From NCBI GenBank assembly GCA_903928275.1, contig CAIYQJ010000470.1:1-13444 (forward strand): a stretch of 13,444 nt of DNA. The letters run 5' to 3'. The notes below the pieces were generated by a model. It ran no database searches and was not told the DNA's origin. It was given only the letters and a program-made list of their open reading frames with translations. Origin of the DNA: an uncultured Chloroflexota bacterium. GTDB lineage: Bacteria > Chloroflexota > Limnocylindria > Limnocylindrales > CSP1-4. Position numbers and translations under genes: made by a program. Positions 1-6,055 of this stretch are shown one piece after another. How positions within the stretch are numbered: the stretch's first letter is position 1; each line of letters opens with the position of its first letter.

Positions 1-615
1 CGCCCCGAAGGCCGCCATGATGACGAGAAGGATCCGAAAGACCCCCGGGTCGCCGGCGCGCAGCCCGAAGGCCGCGGCGGCGATCGCCGCGACGACCGCT
101 CCGACGAGCGCGGCGCCCACGCTCGTCACCGTGGACGTCGCGTACTGGACGGCGAACAGCTCGCCGCGGTTGCGCCTCCTGCTGTGCTCGGTGAGGAATG
201 GGATCGTCACGACGGAGAACGCCTGGTTGCCGACCGCGATGCCCGCCGCGAGCAGGAGGATCACGGCCGGCGCGGACGTGAAGACGAGCCCGAGCGTCGC
301 GACGACGGAGATCGCGAGGCCCGCGACGAGGACGATCCGCCGGCCGACCCGGTCCGACGCCACGCTCGCTGGAAAGGCCGCGAGTGCAGCCGCGGCCGAG
401 CCGACCGCCGCGACCACGCCGACGAACGAGGTCGGCAACCCGAGGGACGTGAGGTAGAGGTTGAAGTCGATCCAGTAGAGGCTCACCCCGAGTCCGGAGA
501 CCAGCGAGACGAGCAGGAACAGGCGCGCGTCGCGCTCGAAGCTCGCGTACTCCGCAACAAGGGCCCGGACGCGACCCGCCGGCCGGTCCGTCCCGCCGCC
601 CGCCGCCTGGCTCAG
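1..615 (-). CDS. MFS transporter, N-terminal half (partial, runs off left edge)
   Basis: Major facilitator superfamily membrane transporter, substrate unknown. About 205 residues are visible; the frame is open to base 1, so the C-terminal half is missing. After a ~30-residue hydrophilic N-terminus come about five hydrophobic segments, the first near residues 32-52. The MFS motif A SDRVGRR lies at about residues 87-93 between TM2 and TM3. The next loop is basic (SRRRNRG). An in-frame TGA lies at 649-651, and no ATG, GTG or TTG follows until a GTG at 484-486 inside TM1. The chosen start is CTG at 613-615, which shares bases with the TGA of the upstream SRPBCC gene (CTGA overlap) and has GGGGA six bases upstream. 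The two genes are probably cotranscribed and translationally coupled. Family identity is firm; the start is inferred. Confidence 0.8.
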   Translation of the reverse strand, partial: MSQAAGGGTDRPAGRVRALVAEYASFERDARLFLLVSLVSGLGVSLYWIDFNLYLTSLGLPTSFVGVVAAVGSAAAALAAFPASVASDRVGRRIVLVAGLAISVVATLGLVFTSAPAVILLLAAGIAVGNQAFSVVTIPFLTEHSRRRNRGELFAVQYATSTVTSVGAALVGAVVAAIAAAAFGLRAGDPGVFRILLVIMAAFGA

Positions 616-1052
616 GCGCGGTCCCCTTCGGCGAGCTCGTCGCCGAGCTCAACGAGCGCCGCCACGTACTCTTCCCAGTTCCGCCGGTGGTCATCGCGCT
701 CGGCCGCGCCGAATCCGGCCTCGACCCACCCGTCGTGCGTGAGGGTCACCGCCGTGCCGTCGTCGGCCGCGTCGAGCGTCCAGGTGACGCGGGTGCGGGC
801 GCCGGGAGCGGAGTCGCCCCATCCCCACGAGTAGACGAGGCGCTCATCCTGCACCACCTCGAGGATCTCCCCGCGCATCACGTCGCCGCTGCCGAAATCG
901 AGCTCGTACGCGTCGCCCACCGCCCCGACGGGCGTCGCGTGCGTGAACCACCGCTCGACGAGCACCGGATCGGTGAGGGTGCGCCACGTGGTGACACGGT
1001 CGGTCGAGACCTCCGTCCGGATGACCATCGGGGCGATCCTCCTGCCGGGCAT
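612..1052 (-). CDS. SRPBCC / AHSA1-domain protein
   Basis: Small 146-residue protein of the SRPBCC (START-like, AHSA1/Hsp90 ATPase activator homologue) fold; these usually bind hydrophobic ligands or act as accessory proteins, and no specific function can be assigned here. The family pattern is visible: a first strand IRTEVST at about 11-17, TTWRTLTDPVLVERWF at 21-36, a strand with GEILEVV at 61-67, RLVYSWGWGD at 71-80, and the C-terminal long helix with DGWVEAGFGAAERDDHRRNWEEYVAAL truncated to its key residues W109, W126. The start at 1052 has GGAGGA five bases upstream; a second ATG at 1028 (MVIRTEV) has AGGAGG nine bases upstream and would give 138 residues. It is followed with a 4-nt overlap by an MFS gene, suggesting a two-gene operon. 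Confidence 0.85.
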   Translation of the reverse strand: MPGRRIAPMVIRTEVSTDRVTTWRTLTDPVLVERWFTHATPVGAVGDAYELDFGSGDVMRGEILEVVQDERLVYSWGWGDSAPGARTRVTWTLDAADDGTAVTLTHDGWVEAGFGAAERDDHRRNWEEYVAALVELGDELAEGDRA

Positions 1053-1120
1053 CGTGGTCCTCCATCGGGTCGTGGCGCAGCGCGCCCGCACATCGTACCC
1101 ATCGGCGCCCCGCTCGTGGC

Positions 1121-1185
1121 CGGCTCGGACCGCTCGCCGGTCGGCTCTGGACCGCGCGCCCGCCGGCTCCGGACCGCGCGCGGTC
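1121..1185. repeat. Three tandem ~22-bp repeats in divergent intergenic region
   Basis: Three head-to-tail copies begin at 1121 (21 bp), 1142 (22 bp) and 1164 (22 bp), each starting CGGCTC and containing GGACCG. Copies two and three share an 18-bp block (CGGCTCYGGACCGCGCGC) with one difference; copy one is more diverged. They lie upstream of both the minus-strand SRPBCC gene and the plus-strand LysE gene. They could be regulator sites or slippage products; the sequence cannot decide. Confidence 0.65.
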
Positions 1186-1245
1186 GGCGCGCTGAGATAG
1201 GCTGTCGCGGCCCCACGTGACATGGTCCGCAGGGCAGGGGAGGGG

Positions 1246-1866
1246 ATGGAGAGGGCGTTCGTCGCCGGCGTCATCGCGGGCTACGGGATCGCGATCCCGG
1301 TCGGTGCGATCGCCGTGCTCATCATCGACCAGGCCATCCGGCACGGGTTCCGCACGGCAGCAGCGGCCGGAGCCGGGGCGGCGACGGTGGACCTCCTCTA
1401 TGCGGCGGTCGCTGCTGCGTTCGGTTCCGCGCTCGCGGCCGTCCTCGCGCCGATCGCGGTGCCGCTGCGCGTCGCCAGCGTGGCCGTGCTCGTCGCGATC
1501 GCCGTCCGCGGCCTCCTCCTCCTGCGCCGGGACGCGAGTGCCGAACCCGCGTCGGTCTCGAGCCCGCCCGGCGCCGCTCGGACCTACTCGGTCTTCCTCG
1601 GGATCACCCTGGTGAACCCGATGACGATCGTCTACTTCGCCGCCCTGATCCTCGGGCTGTCGTCGACGGGTGCCGGACCGGCGGAGAAGGCGGCGTTCGT
1701 CGTCGGCGCCGGGCTCGCGTCGCTCTCGTGGCAGACGCTCCTCGCGTTCCTCGGCTCACGGCTGCACCACCGCCTGTCGACGCGCGCGCGCCTCGTCACG
1801 GGGCTCGTCGGCAATCTCGTCGTGCTCGGAATCGCGGCGACGATCGCGGTCTCGCTGGTCCGCTGA
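1246..1866 (+). CDS. LysE/RhtB family amino-acid exporter
   Basis: Inner-membrane exporter of the LysE/RhtB family, which exports amino acids or related metabolites; the substrate is not predictable. The 206-residue length is typical. TM1 contains the family pattern GYGIAIPVGAIAVLII (about 12-27), where the usual family PxGP appears as PVGA. A second conserved block, GITLVNPMTIVYFAAL (119-134), carries the family Asn-Pro. About six hydrophobic segments are seen with a hydrophilic loop at about 94-112. The ATG at 1246 was chosen because it places TM1 directly at the N-terminus as in the family and follows a purine-rich AGGGGAGGGG. The upstream ATG at 1222 lacks a ribosome binding site and would add eight residues. 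The gene is divergent from the SRPBCC/MFS pair and convergent with the MarR gene, so probably a single-gene unit. A TAGGCT at 1198-1203 could be a -10 box, without a clear -35. Confidence 0.88.
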   Translation: MERAFVAGVIAGYGIAIPVGAIAVLIIDQAIRHGFRTAAAAGAGAATVDLLYAAVAAAFGSALAAVLAPIAVPLRVASVAVLVAIAVRGLLLLRRDASAEPASVSSPPGAARTYSVFLGITLVNPMTIVYFAALILGLSSTGAGPAEKAAFVVGAGLASLSWQTLLAFLGSRLHHRLSTRARLVTGLVGNLVVLGIAATIAVSLVR

Positions 1867-1909
1867 CCGCGCGCCGCGCCACGCGGAGCCGTGCCGCCCG
1901 GATCCGGAC

Positions 1910-2431
1910 TCAGCGACCGCCCGCGTCGGCCGTCATCTCGCGCACAAGGGCGGCGAGGAAGCGGCCCACGGCGTCGCGGTCCCCGGCGTCCAGCCCGTCG
2001 AGCGCCCGCTCGATCGCCTCGTCCCGCCACCGGTAGACGCGCGAGACCTCTTCGACCGCATCGGGCGACAGACGCACCCGCACGATCCGCCGGTCCGCGA
2101 CGTCGCGCTCCCGCACGACGTACCCGCGCTCCTCGAGCTCCTCGACCAGGCGGCTCGCCCAGCCCGCGGAGATGCCGAGCCCGGCCGCGATGCCGCCGAC
2201 CGTCGCCTCCTCCAGCTCGTACACGAGGACCGCCGCGCTGACGGCCTGTGGGGAGACCGGGGCGCGACCGTTAGTGCCGGCACCGTGGGCCGACGTCGGC
2301 ATCGGCGGCTCGCCGTCGGCGGACCCGGCGGGCCCGATGGATTCCTCGCGCCGCGACGCCGATGCGGCGTGCAGGAGATCGACGACGAGCCGTGCGATCC
2401 GCCGCGTGTCCTCGGCCGAAGGAGAGGTCAT
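1910..2431 (-). CDS. MarR-family transcriptional regulator
   Basis: DNA-binding winged-helix regulator of the MarR family, 173 residues. A hydrophilic stretch (about 25-62, rich in Ser/Gly/Pro) separates the first helix from the winged helix. The helix-turn-helix spans about 77-103 (VGGIAAGLGISAGWASRLVEELEERGYV), and the wing follows with RERDVADRRIVRVRLS; the Asp-Arg-Arg at 113-115 is the MarR hallmark. The C-terminal helix (about 133-168) would form the dimer interface. The gene is divergent from a DHA2 efflux pump gene with shared control DNA between them, so it probably represses the pump and itself and is released by a pump substrate. GAGGA lies 11 bases upstream of the ATG, a rather long spacing. 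Family is firm; target and ligand are inferred. Confidence 0.9.
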   Translation of the reverse strand: MTSPSAEDTRRIARLVVDLLHAASASRREESIGPAGSADGEPPMPTSAHGAGTNGRAPVSPQAVSAAVLVYELEEATVGGIAAGLGISAGWASRLVEELEERGYVVRERDVADRRIVRVRLSPDAVEEVSRVYRWRDEAIERALDGLDAGDRDAVGRFLAALVREMTADAGGR

Positions 2432-2433
2432 GG

Positions 2434-2462
2434 TTGCGTTCGTCCTCGGTGTCGCCTATAGT
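2434..2462 (+). promoter_or_regulatory. Sigma70-type promoter for the DHA2 efflux gene
   Basis: A -35 box TTGCGT (2434-2439) and a -10 box TATAGT (2457-2462) are separated by exactly 17 bp, close to the housekeeping consensus and conspicuous in such GC-rich DNA. It points rightwards; the start of transcription would be near 2469, inside the first operator. The opposite strand has TATAGG over the same A/T patch, which may serve marR. Confidence 0.7.
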
Positions 2463-2491
2463 TGCCTAACGCAACGATTGCGCAACGCAAC
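2461..2491. promoter_or_regulatory. Two tandem MarR-type operators
   Basis: GTTGCCTAACGCAAC (2461-2475) is a perfect GTTGC-N5-GCAAC inverted repeat, and ATTGCGCAACGCAAC (2477-2491) repeats the pattern as TTGC-N5-GCAA, 16 bp further on. A lone GTTGC half site followed by GTT lies at 2433-2440 over the -35 box. The first site covers the end of the -10 box and the expected transcription start, so a bound MarR dimer would block the promoter. Binding by the neighbouring MarR protein is inferred from position and symmetry. Confidence 0.72.
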
Positions 2492-2497
2492 GATACC

Positions 2498-4360
2498 ATG
2501 GACGAGCGCGCCCGGCCACGCGGCGGCAGGCGTACGGACAAGCCGGAGAGCAGCACGGTGACCCAACCGAACGGCGCGGCGACGGCCGCCATCCAGACGA
2601 GCGGACGGGGCAGGTGGATCGGTCTCGCGATGCTCAGCGTCGGCGTGGCGATGATCATCGTCGACGCCACGATCGTGAACGTCGCGGTCCCCTCGATCAT
2701 CCGCGACCTGAACCTCGACCTGACGGCGGCCGAGTGGGTGAACACCTCCTACGCGCTCGTCTTCGCCGCCCTGCTCGTCACGATGGGGCGCATCGGCGAC
2801 GTGATCGGCCGACGTGTCATGTACCTCGGCGGCCTCGTGCTGTTCATGGTCGCGTCCGTCCTCGCGGGCCTCGCCCAGAGCGGTGAATGGCTCATCGCGG
2901 CCCGACTCCTGCAGGGCCTCGGCGGCGCGGCCATCCTGCCCGCCACGCAGTCGATCCTCAACGCGAACTTCCGCGGCAAGGACCGCGCCATCGCGTTCGG
3001 CATCTGGGGCTCCGTCATCGGCGGCATGGCGGCCGTCGGGCCGCTCCTCGGCGGCTTCCTCACGACCTACGTCTCCTGGCGCTGGGCGTTCTTCATCAAC
3101 ATCCCGATCGGCCTCATCGCCATCGCGGGCACGCTCAAGTACATCGGCGAGTCCAGGGACGAGCACGCCAAGCCGGGCTTCGACTTCCCGGGCTTCATCC
3201 TCATCACCCTGGGGCTCGGCGGCATCGTGTTCGGCCTCATCGAGGGCCAGACGTACGGCTGGCTCCACCCCAAGCGCCCCTTCACCGTCTTCGGCTGGAC
3301 GTGGCCGTCCACCGAGATCTCGATCATCCCCGTGATCATCGGCGTCGGGATCCTCGCCCTCGTGCTGTTCGCGGTCATCGAGATCCGGCGCCGCAGGCAG
3401 GGCAAGTTCTACCTCTTCGACTTCATGATGTGGAAGTACCCGGCGTTCCGCTATGGCAACCTCGCCGGCACCATCGTCAGCCTCGGGGAGTTCGGGCTCC
3501 TGTTCGTCCTGCCACTGTTCCTGCAGGCGGTGCTCGGCCTGTCCGCGTTCGAGACCGGCGCGCTCCTCATCTCGCTCGCCGTCGGCTCGTTCTTCGCCGC
3601 ACCCATCTCCGCGCAGATCGCGCGGAAGTACGGTCCGCGCCGCGTCGTGACGATCGGCATGGCGCTCGAGTGCGTCGGCATCCTCATGACGACGCTCCTC
3701 ATCTCGGCCAACGTGAACGTCCTCGAGTTCGTGCCGGGCCTCTTCATCTACGGCCTGGGCGTCGGGTTCGCCACCGCGCAGCTGACGAGCATCGTCCTCA
3801 GTGACGTGCCCATCGAGGAATCCGGCCTCGCGTCGGGCACCAACTCCACGATGCGGCAGGTGGGCTCGGCGATGGGGATCGCGATCCTCGGGACCGTGCT
3901 CGCCGTCGGCCTCTCCACGGGCGTCCGCACCCAGCTCACCGAGCACGCATCGCAGCTCCCGCCCGCCGTCCAGGAAGGCTTCGCGGTGGCCATCGAGGAC
4001 TCCGCCGGCCAGGCGATCACCGCGTTCAGGGGCGACCCCGCGACCCTCGTGGCATCCGGCTATGTCCCGCCCCAGTACGCGGCGTTCCTCTCCGGGCCGC
4101 AGGCCAGGCCGGTCCTCGACTCGGTGGTGACGGCCGGCGAGCACGCGTTCGTCGACGCGGCGCGTGCGGCCGGGTTCGTGGCGCTCGGCTTCGTCATCCT
4201 GGGCCTGCTCTTCTCGTTCCTGCTGCCCGCCCAGAAGATGCACCTGCTCGAGCGGATCGGACCCGAGGAGCCGGTGCCGCCCGAAGGCGAGCCAGCGGGC
4301 CACCCCGGCGTCGCGGTCCCGGTCGAGGCGGCTTCCGTGGAGGGCGTCTCCGGAGCCTGA
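2498..4360 (+). CDS. DHA2-family (EmrB/QacA-type) drug efflux MFS transporter, 14 TM
   Basis: Proton-driven multidrug exporter of the DHA2 branch of the MFS, 620 residues from this start. Visible signatures: TM1 motif DATIVNVAVPSII (56-68), motif A GRIGDVIGRR (97-106) between TM2 and TM3, RLLQGLGGA (136-144) in TM4, motif C GPLLGG (181-186) in TM5, and WRWAFFINIPIG (194-205). About 14 hydrophobic segments are present, with an extracellular loop of roughly 75 residues before the last one (about LTEHASQLPP to AGEHAF), as in EmrB/QacA relatives. The ATG at 2498 has no ribosome binding site and sits ~30 bases from the predicted transcription start. The GTG at 2558 (VTQPNG) has GGAGAG seven bases upstream and would give 600 residues with a shorter N-terminus; it may be the true start. 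Control by the divergent MarR regulator is likely. Drug specificity is unknown. Confidence 0.92.
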   Translation: MDERARPRGGRRTDKPESSTVTQPNGAATAAIQTSGRGRWIGLAMLSVGVAMIIVDATIVNVAVPSIIRDLNLDLTAAEWVNTSYALVFAALLVTMGRIGDVIGRRVMYLGGLVLFMVASVLAGLAQSGEWLIAARLLQGLGGAAILPATQSILNANFRGKDRAIAFGIWGSVIGGMAAVGPLLGGFLTTYVSWRWAFFINIPIGLIAIAGTLKYIGESRDEHAKPGFDFPGFILITLGLGGIVFGLIEGQTYGWLHPKRPFTVFGWTWPSTEISIIPVIIGVGILALVLFAVIEIRRRRQGKFYLFDFMMWKYPAFRYGNLAGTIVSLGEFGLLFVLPLFLQAVLGLSAFETGALLISLAVGSFFAAPISAQIARKYGPRRVVTIGMALECVGILMTTLLISANVNVLEFVPGLFIYGLGVGFATAQLTSIVLSDVPIEESGLASGTNSTMRQVGSAMGIAILGTVLAVGLSTGVRTQLTEHASQLPPAVQEGFAVAIEDSAGQAITAFRGDPATLVASGYVPPQYAAFLSGPQARPVLDSVVTAGEHAFVDAARAAGFVALGFVILGLLFSFLLPAQKMHLLERIGPEEPVPPEGEPAGHPGVAVPVEAASVEGVSGA

Positions 4361-4394
4361 GGCCGCGGGCCGGCCGACCCGCGGGCCGGCGGCC
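4361..4394 (+). terminator. Possible GC hairpin after the efflux gene
   Basis: Immediately after the TGA, GGCCGC (4361-4366) pairs with GCGGCC (4389-4394), and the interior has two copies of GCGGGCCGGC (4365-4374 and 4381-4390), each nearly self-complementary. Only three T residues follow, so classic intrinsic termination is weakly supported. Confidence 0.3.
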
Positions 4395-4474
4395 GTTTCG
4401 GGGACCTTCGGCTATCCTCGTCACGAGCACCGTCCGGGATGCGCCCCGCGCCCCGGCACCACACAGGTACCTGC

Positions 4475-5218
4475 ATGCAGTCTCGCCTCCGACTCTCCGC
4501 CTGGGGAGCTCTCGTCGTCCTCACGCTCGCCGCCTGCGGATCCTCCGCGGCCAGCGGGTCCCCGGCGCCAACGTCGCCCCCTGCCTCCGGCCCGGCATCG
4601 CCGGTCGCGTCCGGCGCCGCCACTCCGGCAGCGTCCGACTCCGCGGCGGCCTCCGCACCCGTGGCGCCGTCTGGCTCGGCCGCGGCCGCGCCGTCGGGCT
4701 CGGCGGCCCCCCAGGCGACGCCAACGCCCGAGGAGCAGGCGCTCGCGAAGCTCCTGCCCACGTCGCTCGTGGGCATCGCCCTCACGCCGACGGTCGGCAC
4801 GCTCGCGCAGCTCATCGCGACCCAGGGGGTCCCGCAGACGTTCGTCGACTTCGCCGCCTCGCTCGGGGTCACCCCCGACAAGGTCCTGATGGCGTATACG
4901 AATCCGTCGACGACCCTCTCGACGACCTGGTCGCTCGGTGCCTGGCGGCTGATCGGGGCCGACCCGGCGAAGCTGAAGGACGAATTCATCAAGACGAGCA
5001 TCGCGCAGGGCCAGACTGCCACGGAGCAGCAGGTCGGCGGTCGGACGGTGCTCGTCCTGACCTCGCCTGCCGCGCCGGCCGCGTCGGGCGGGCCGGCCGC
5101 CTCCCCCGCGGCCACGCAGCCCCCGGAGTACCTCGTGTTCAAGGGCGACACCGTCTTCTTCGGCGGATCCGGCGACCCCACTCTCGCCGGCGAGATCGTC
5201 AAGGCGCTGCCCCAGTGA
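4475..5218 (+). CDS. Secreted lipoprotein of unknown function (paralogue 1)
   Basis: 247-residue exported lipoprotein. A signal peptide with basic n-region (MQSRLRL), hydrophobic core and lipobox LAAC (Cys21) is clear; after the Cys comes an Ala/Pro/Ser-rich linker to about residue 90, then a globular domain beginning ALAKLLPTSLVGIAL. The domain is interrupted before its last strands by a second low-complexity Ala/Pro/Ser segment (SPAAPAASGGPAASPAA), followed by EYLVFKGDTVFFGG. I do not recognise the family. The next gene encodes the same architecture and overlaps by four bases (GTGA), so they form an operon. The ATG at 4475 was chosen because it gives a normal lipoprotein signal; an upstream ATG at 4439 would add 12 atypical residues. 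TATCCT at 4413-4418 is a possible -10 box without a matching -35. The protein probably sits on the outer face of the cytoplasmic membrane. Confidence 0.85.
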   Translation: MQSRLRLSAWGALVVLTLAACGSSAASGSPAPTSPPASGPASPVASGAATPAASDSAAASAPVAPSGSAAAAPSGSAAPQATPTPEEQALAKLLPTSLVGIALTPTVGTLAQLIATQGVPQTFVDFAASLGVTPDKVLMAYTNPSTTLSTTWSLGAWRLIGADPAKLKDEFIKTSIAQGQTATEQQVGGRTVLVLTSPAAPAASGGPAASPAATQPPEYLVFKGDTVFFGGSGDPTLAGEIVKALPQ

Positions 5219-5931
5219 CCCGCTCGGCCAGCCCCCGCCTCGCGGTCGTCACCATCGCCGTCGTCGCGCTCGCCGTCGCCGCGTGCGGGTCGACCACGAG
5301 CTCTGCCGCGCCGACGGCCGCGGTCTCGGCCCCTCCGACCCCCGCCCCGTCCGTCGAGGCTGCGACGTCTGCCGCCCCGAGCCCGGGCGCCTCCGTGGCG
5401 CCCAGCGTGGCAGCGACCCCCGCCCCGACGTTCACACGGGACCCCGCGCTCGAGGCCCTCCTGCCGACGACCATCGACGGCGTGCCCATGCAGGTGGTGA
5501 GCCTCACCGGCTCTGACGTCCTCGGAGGCGGGATCGCCTCGAACCAGAACGACCTCGCGAAGCTCCTCGGTGCGCTCGGGAAGCAGCCCGCCGACCTCAG
5601 GTTCGCGTCGTCCGCCGACCCGAAGCGAGCGCTGCCCGTGATGATCGGCGTGTACACGGTCGACGGTGTCGCCGGCTCCGCGGTCGCCACGGCGATCGTC
5701 GATCTGATCCTCGCGGCCGACCCGACGGCGAAGAAGACGACGGAGACGCTCGGTGGCAAGGAAGTGATCCTCCTGGAACGGACGATCCCGACCCCGAGCC
5801 CCGCGCCCGGCGCGAGCCCATCGCCCCCGGCGACCTATCTCGACGCGTTCTACGCGAGCGGCGACAAGCTCTTCCGGGTCTCCGCAGCGACCCGGAGCTA
5901 TGTGTCCGACGGCCTTCTCACCCTGAAGTAG
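5215..5931 (+). CDS. Secreted lipoprotein of unknown function (paralogue 2)
   Basis: 238-residue lipoprotein starting with GTG inside the stop of the preceding gene (GTGA), so translationally coupled. It has a signal peptide with lipobox VAAC (Cys24), an Ala/Pro/Ser linker to about residue 76, and a domain opening ALEALLPTTIDGVPM that parallels ALAKLLPTSLVGIAL of the upstream protein. A shared ILLE/VLVL strand after GG(K/R) is followed in both by a Pro/Ala/Ser insert (here TPSPAPGASPSPP) and a final pair of strands (YLDAFYASGDKLFRV). The pair therefore looks like an old tandem duplication with low residual identity. There are no catalytic or metal-binding motifs I can recognise; a ligand- or partner-binding role is possible but not shown. 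Confidence 0.85.
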   Translation: MTRSASPRLAVVTIAVVALAVAACGSTTSSAAPTAAVSAPPTPAPSVEAATSAAPSPGASVAPSVAATPAPTFTRDPALEALLPTTIDGVPMQVVSLTGSDVLGGGIASNQNDLAKLLGALGKQPADLRFASSADPKRALPVMIGVYTVDGVAGSAVATAIVDLILAADPTAKKTTETLGGKEVILLERTIPTPSPAPGASPSPPATYLDAFYASGDKLFRVSAATRSYVSDGLLTLK

Positions 5932-5956
5932 CCGCCGGGACCGGTGGGACCGGCGG
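5932..5956 (+). terminator. Possible GC hairpin after the lipoprotein operon
   Basis: CCGCCGG (5932-5938) and CCGGCGG (5950-5956) form a 7-bp inverted repeat with an 11-base loop directly after the TAG stop. GGGACCGG also occurs twice inside it. No T-run follows, so termination is uncertain. Confidence 0.28.
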
Positions 5957-6055
5957 TGCGGCCGGACGGCCCGCGACGTCGGGCCCCCCGGCACCGTCGG
6001 CCGGCGTCTCGCCGCTGCTACCATCGGCGGACCTCGTCGCATCAACGGAGGCCGC

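Noticed and set aside
184..834. Plus-strand frame over the MFS and SRPBCC genes
   Set aside because: Arg/Asp/Glu-rich shadow; the minus strand gives recognisable MFS motif A and an SRPBCC domain.
2461..2491. Short CRISPR-like direct repeats (AACGCAAC motif)
   Set aside because: Units are only 8-15 bp and 16 bp apart with dyad symmetry, in a divergent promoter gap next to a MarR gene; they are operators.
2456..4303. Long minus-strand open frame (615 codons) opposite the DHA2 efflux gene
   Set aside because: Product is dominated by Arg, Asp, Glu, Gly and Ala with no domain; it is the antisense shadow of a clearly real 14-TM transporter in GC-rich DNA.
4361..4394. Mobile-element end or recombination site at the GC-rich repeats after the efflux gene
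   Set aside because: No transposase, no target duplication and no partner inverted repeat nearby; a hairpin after a stop codon is simpler.
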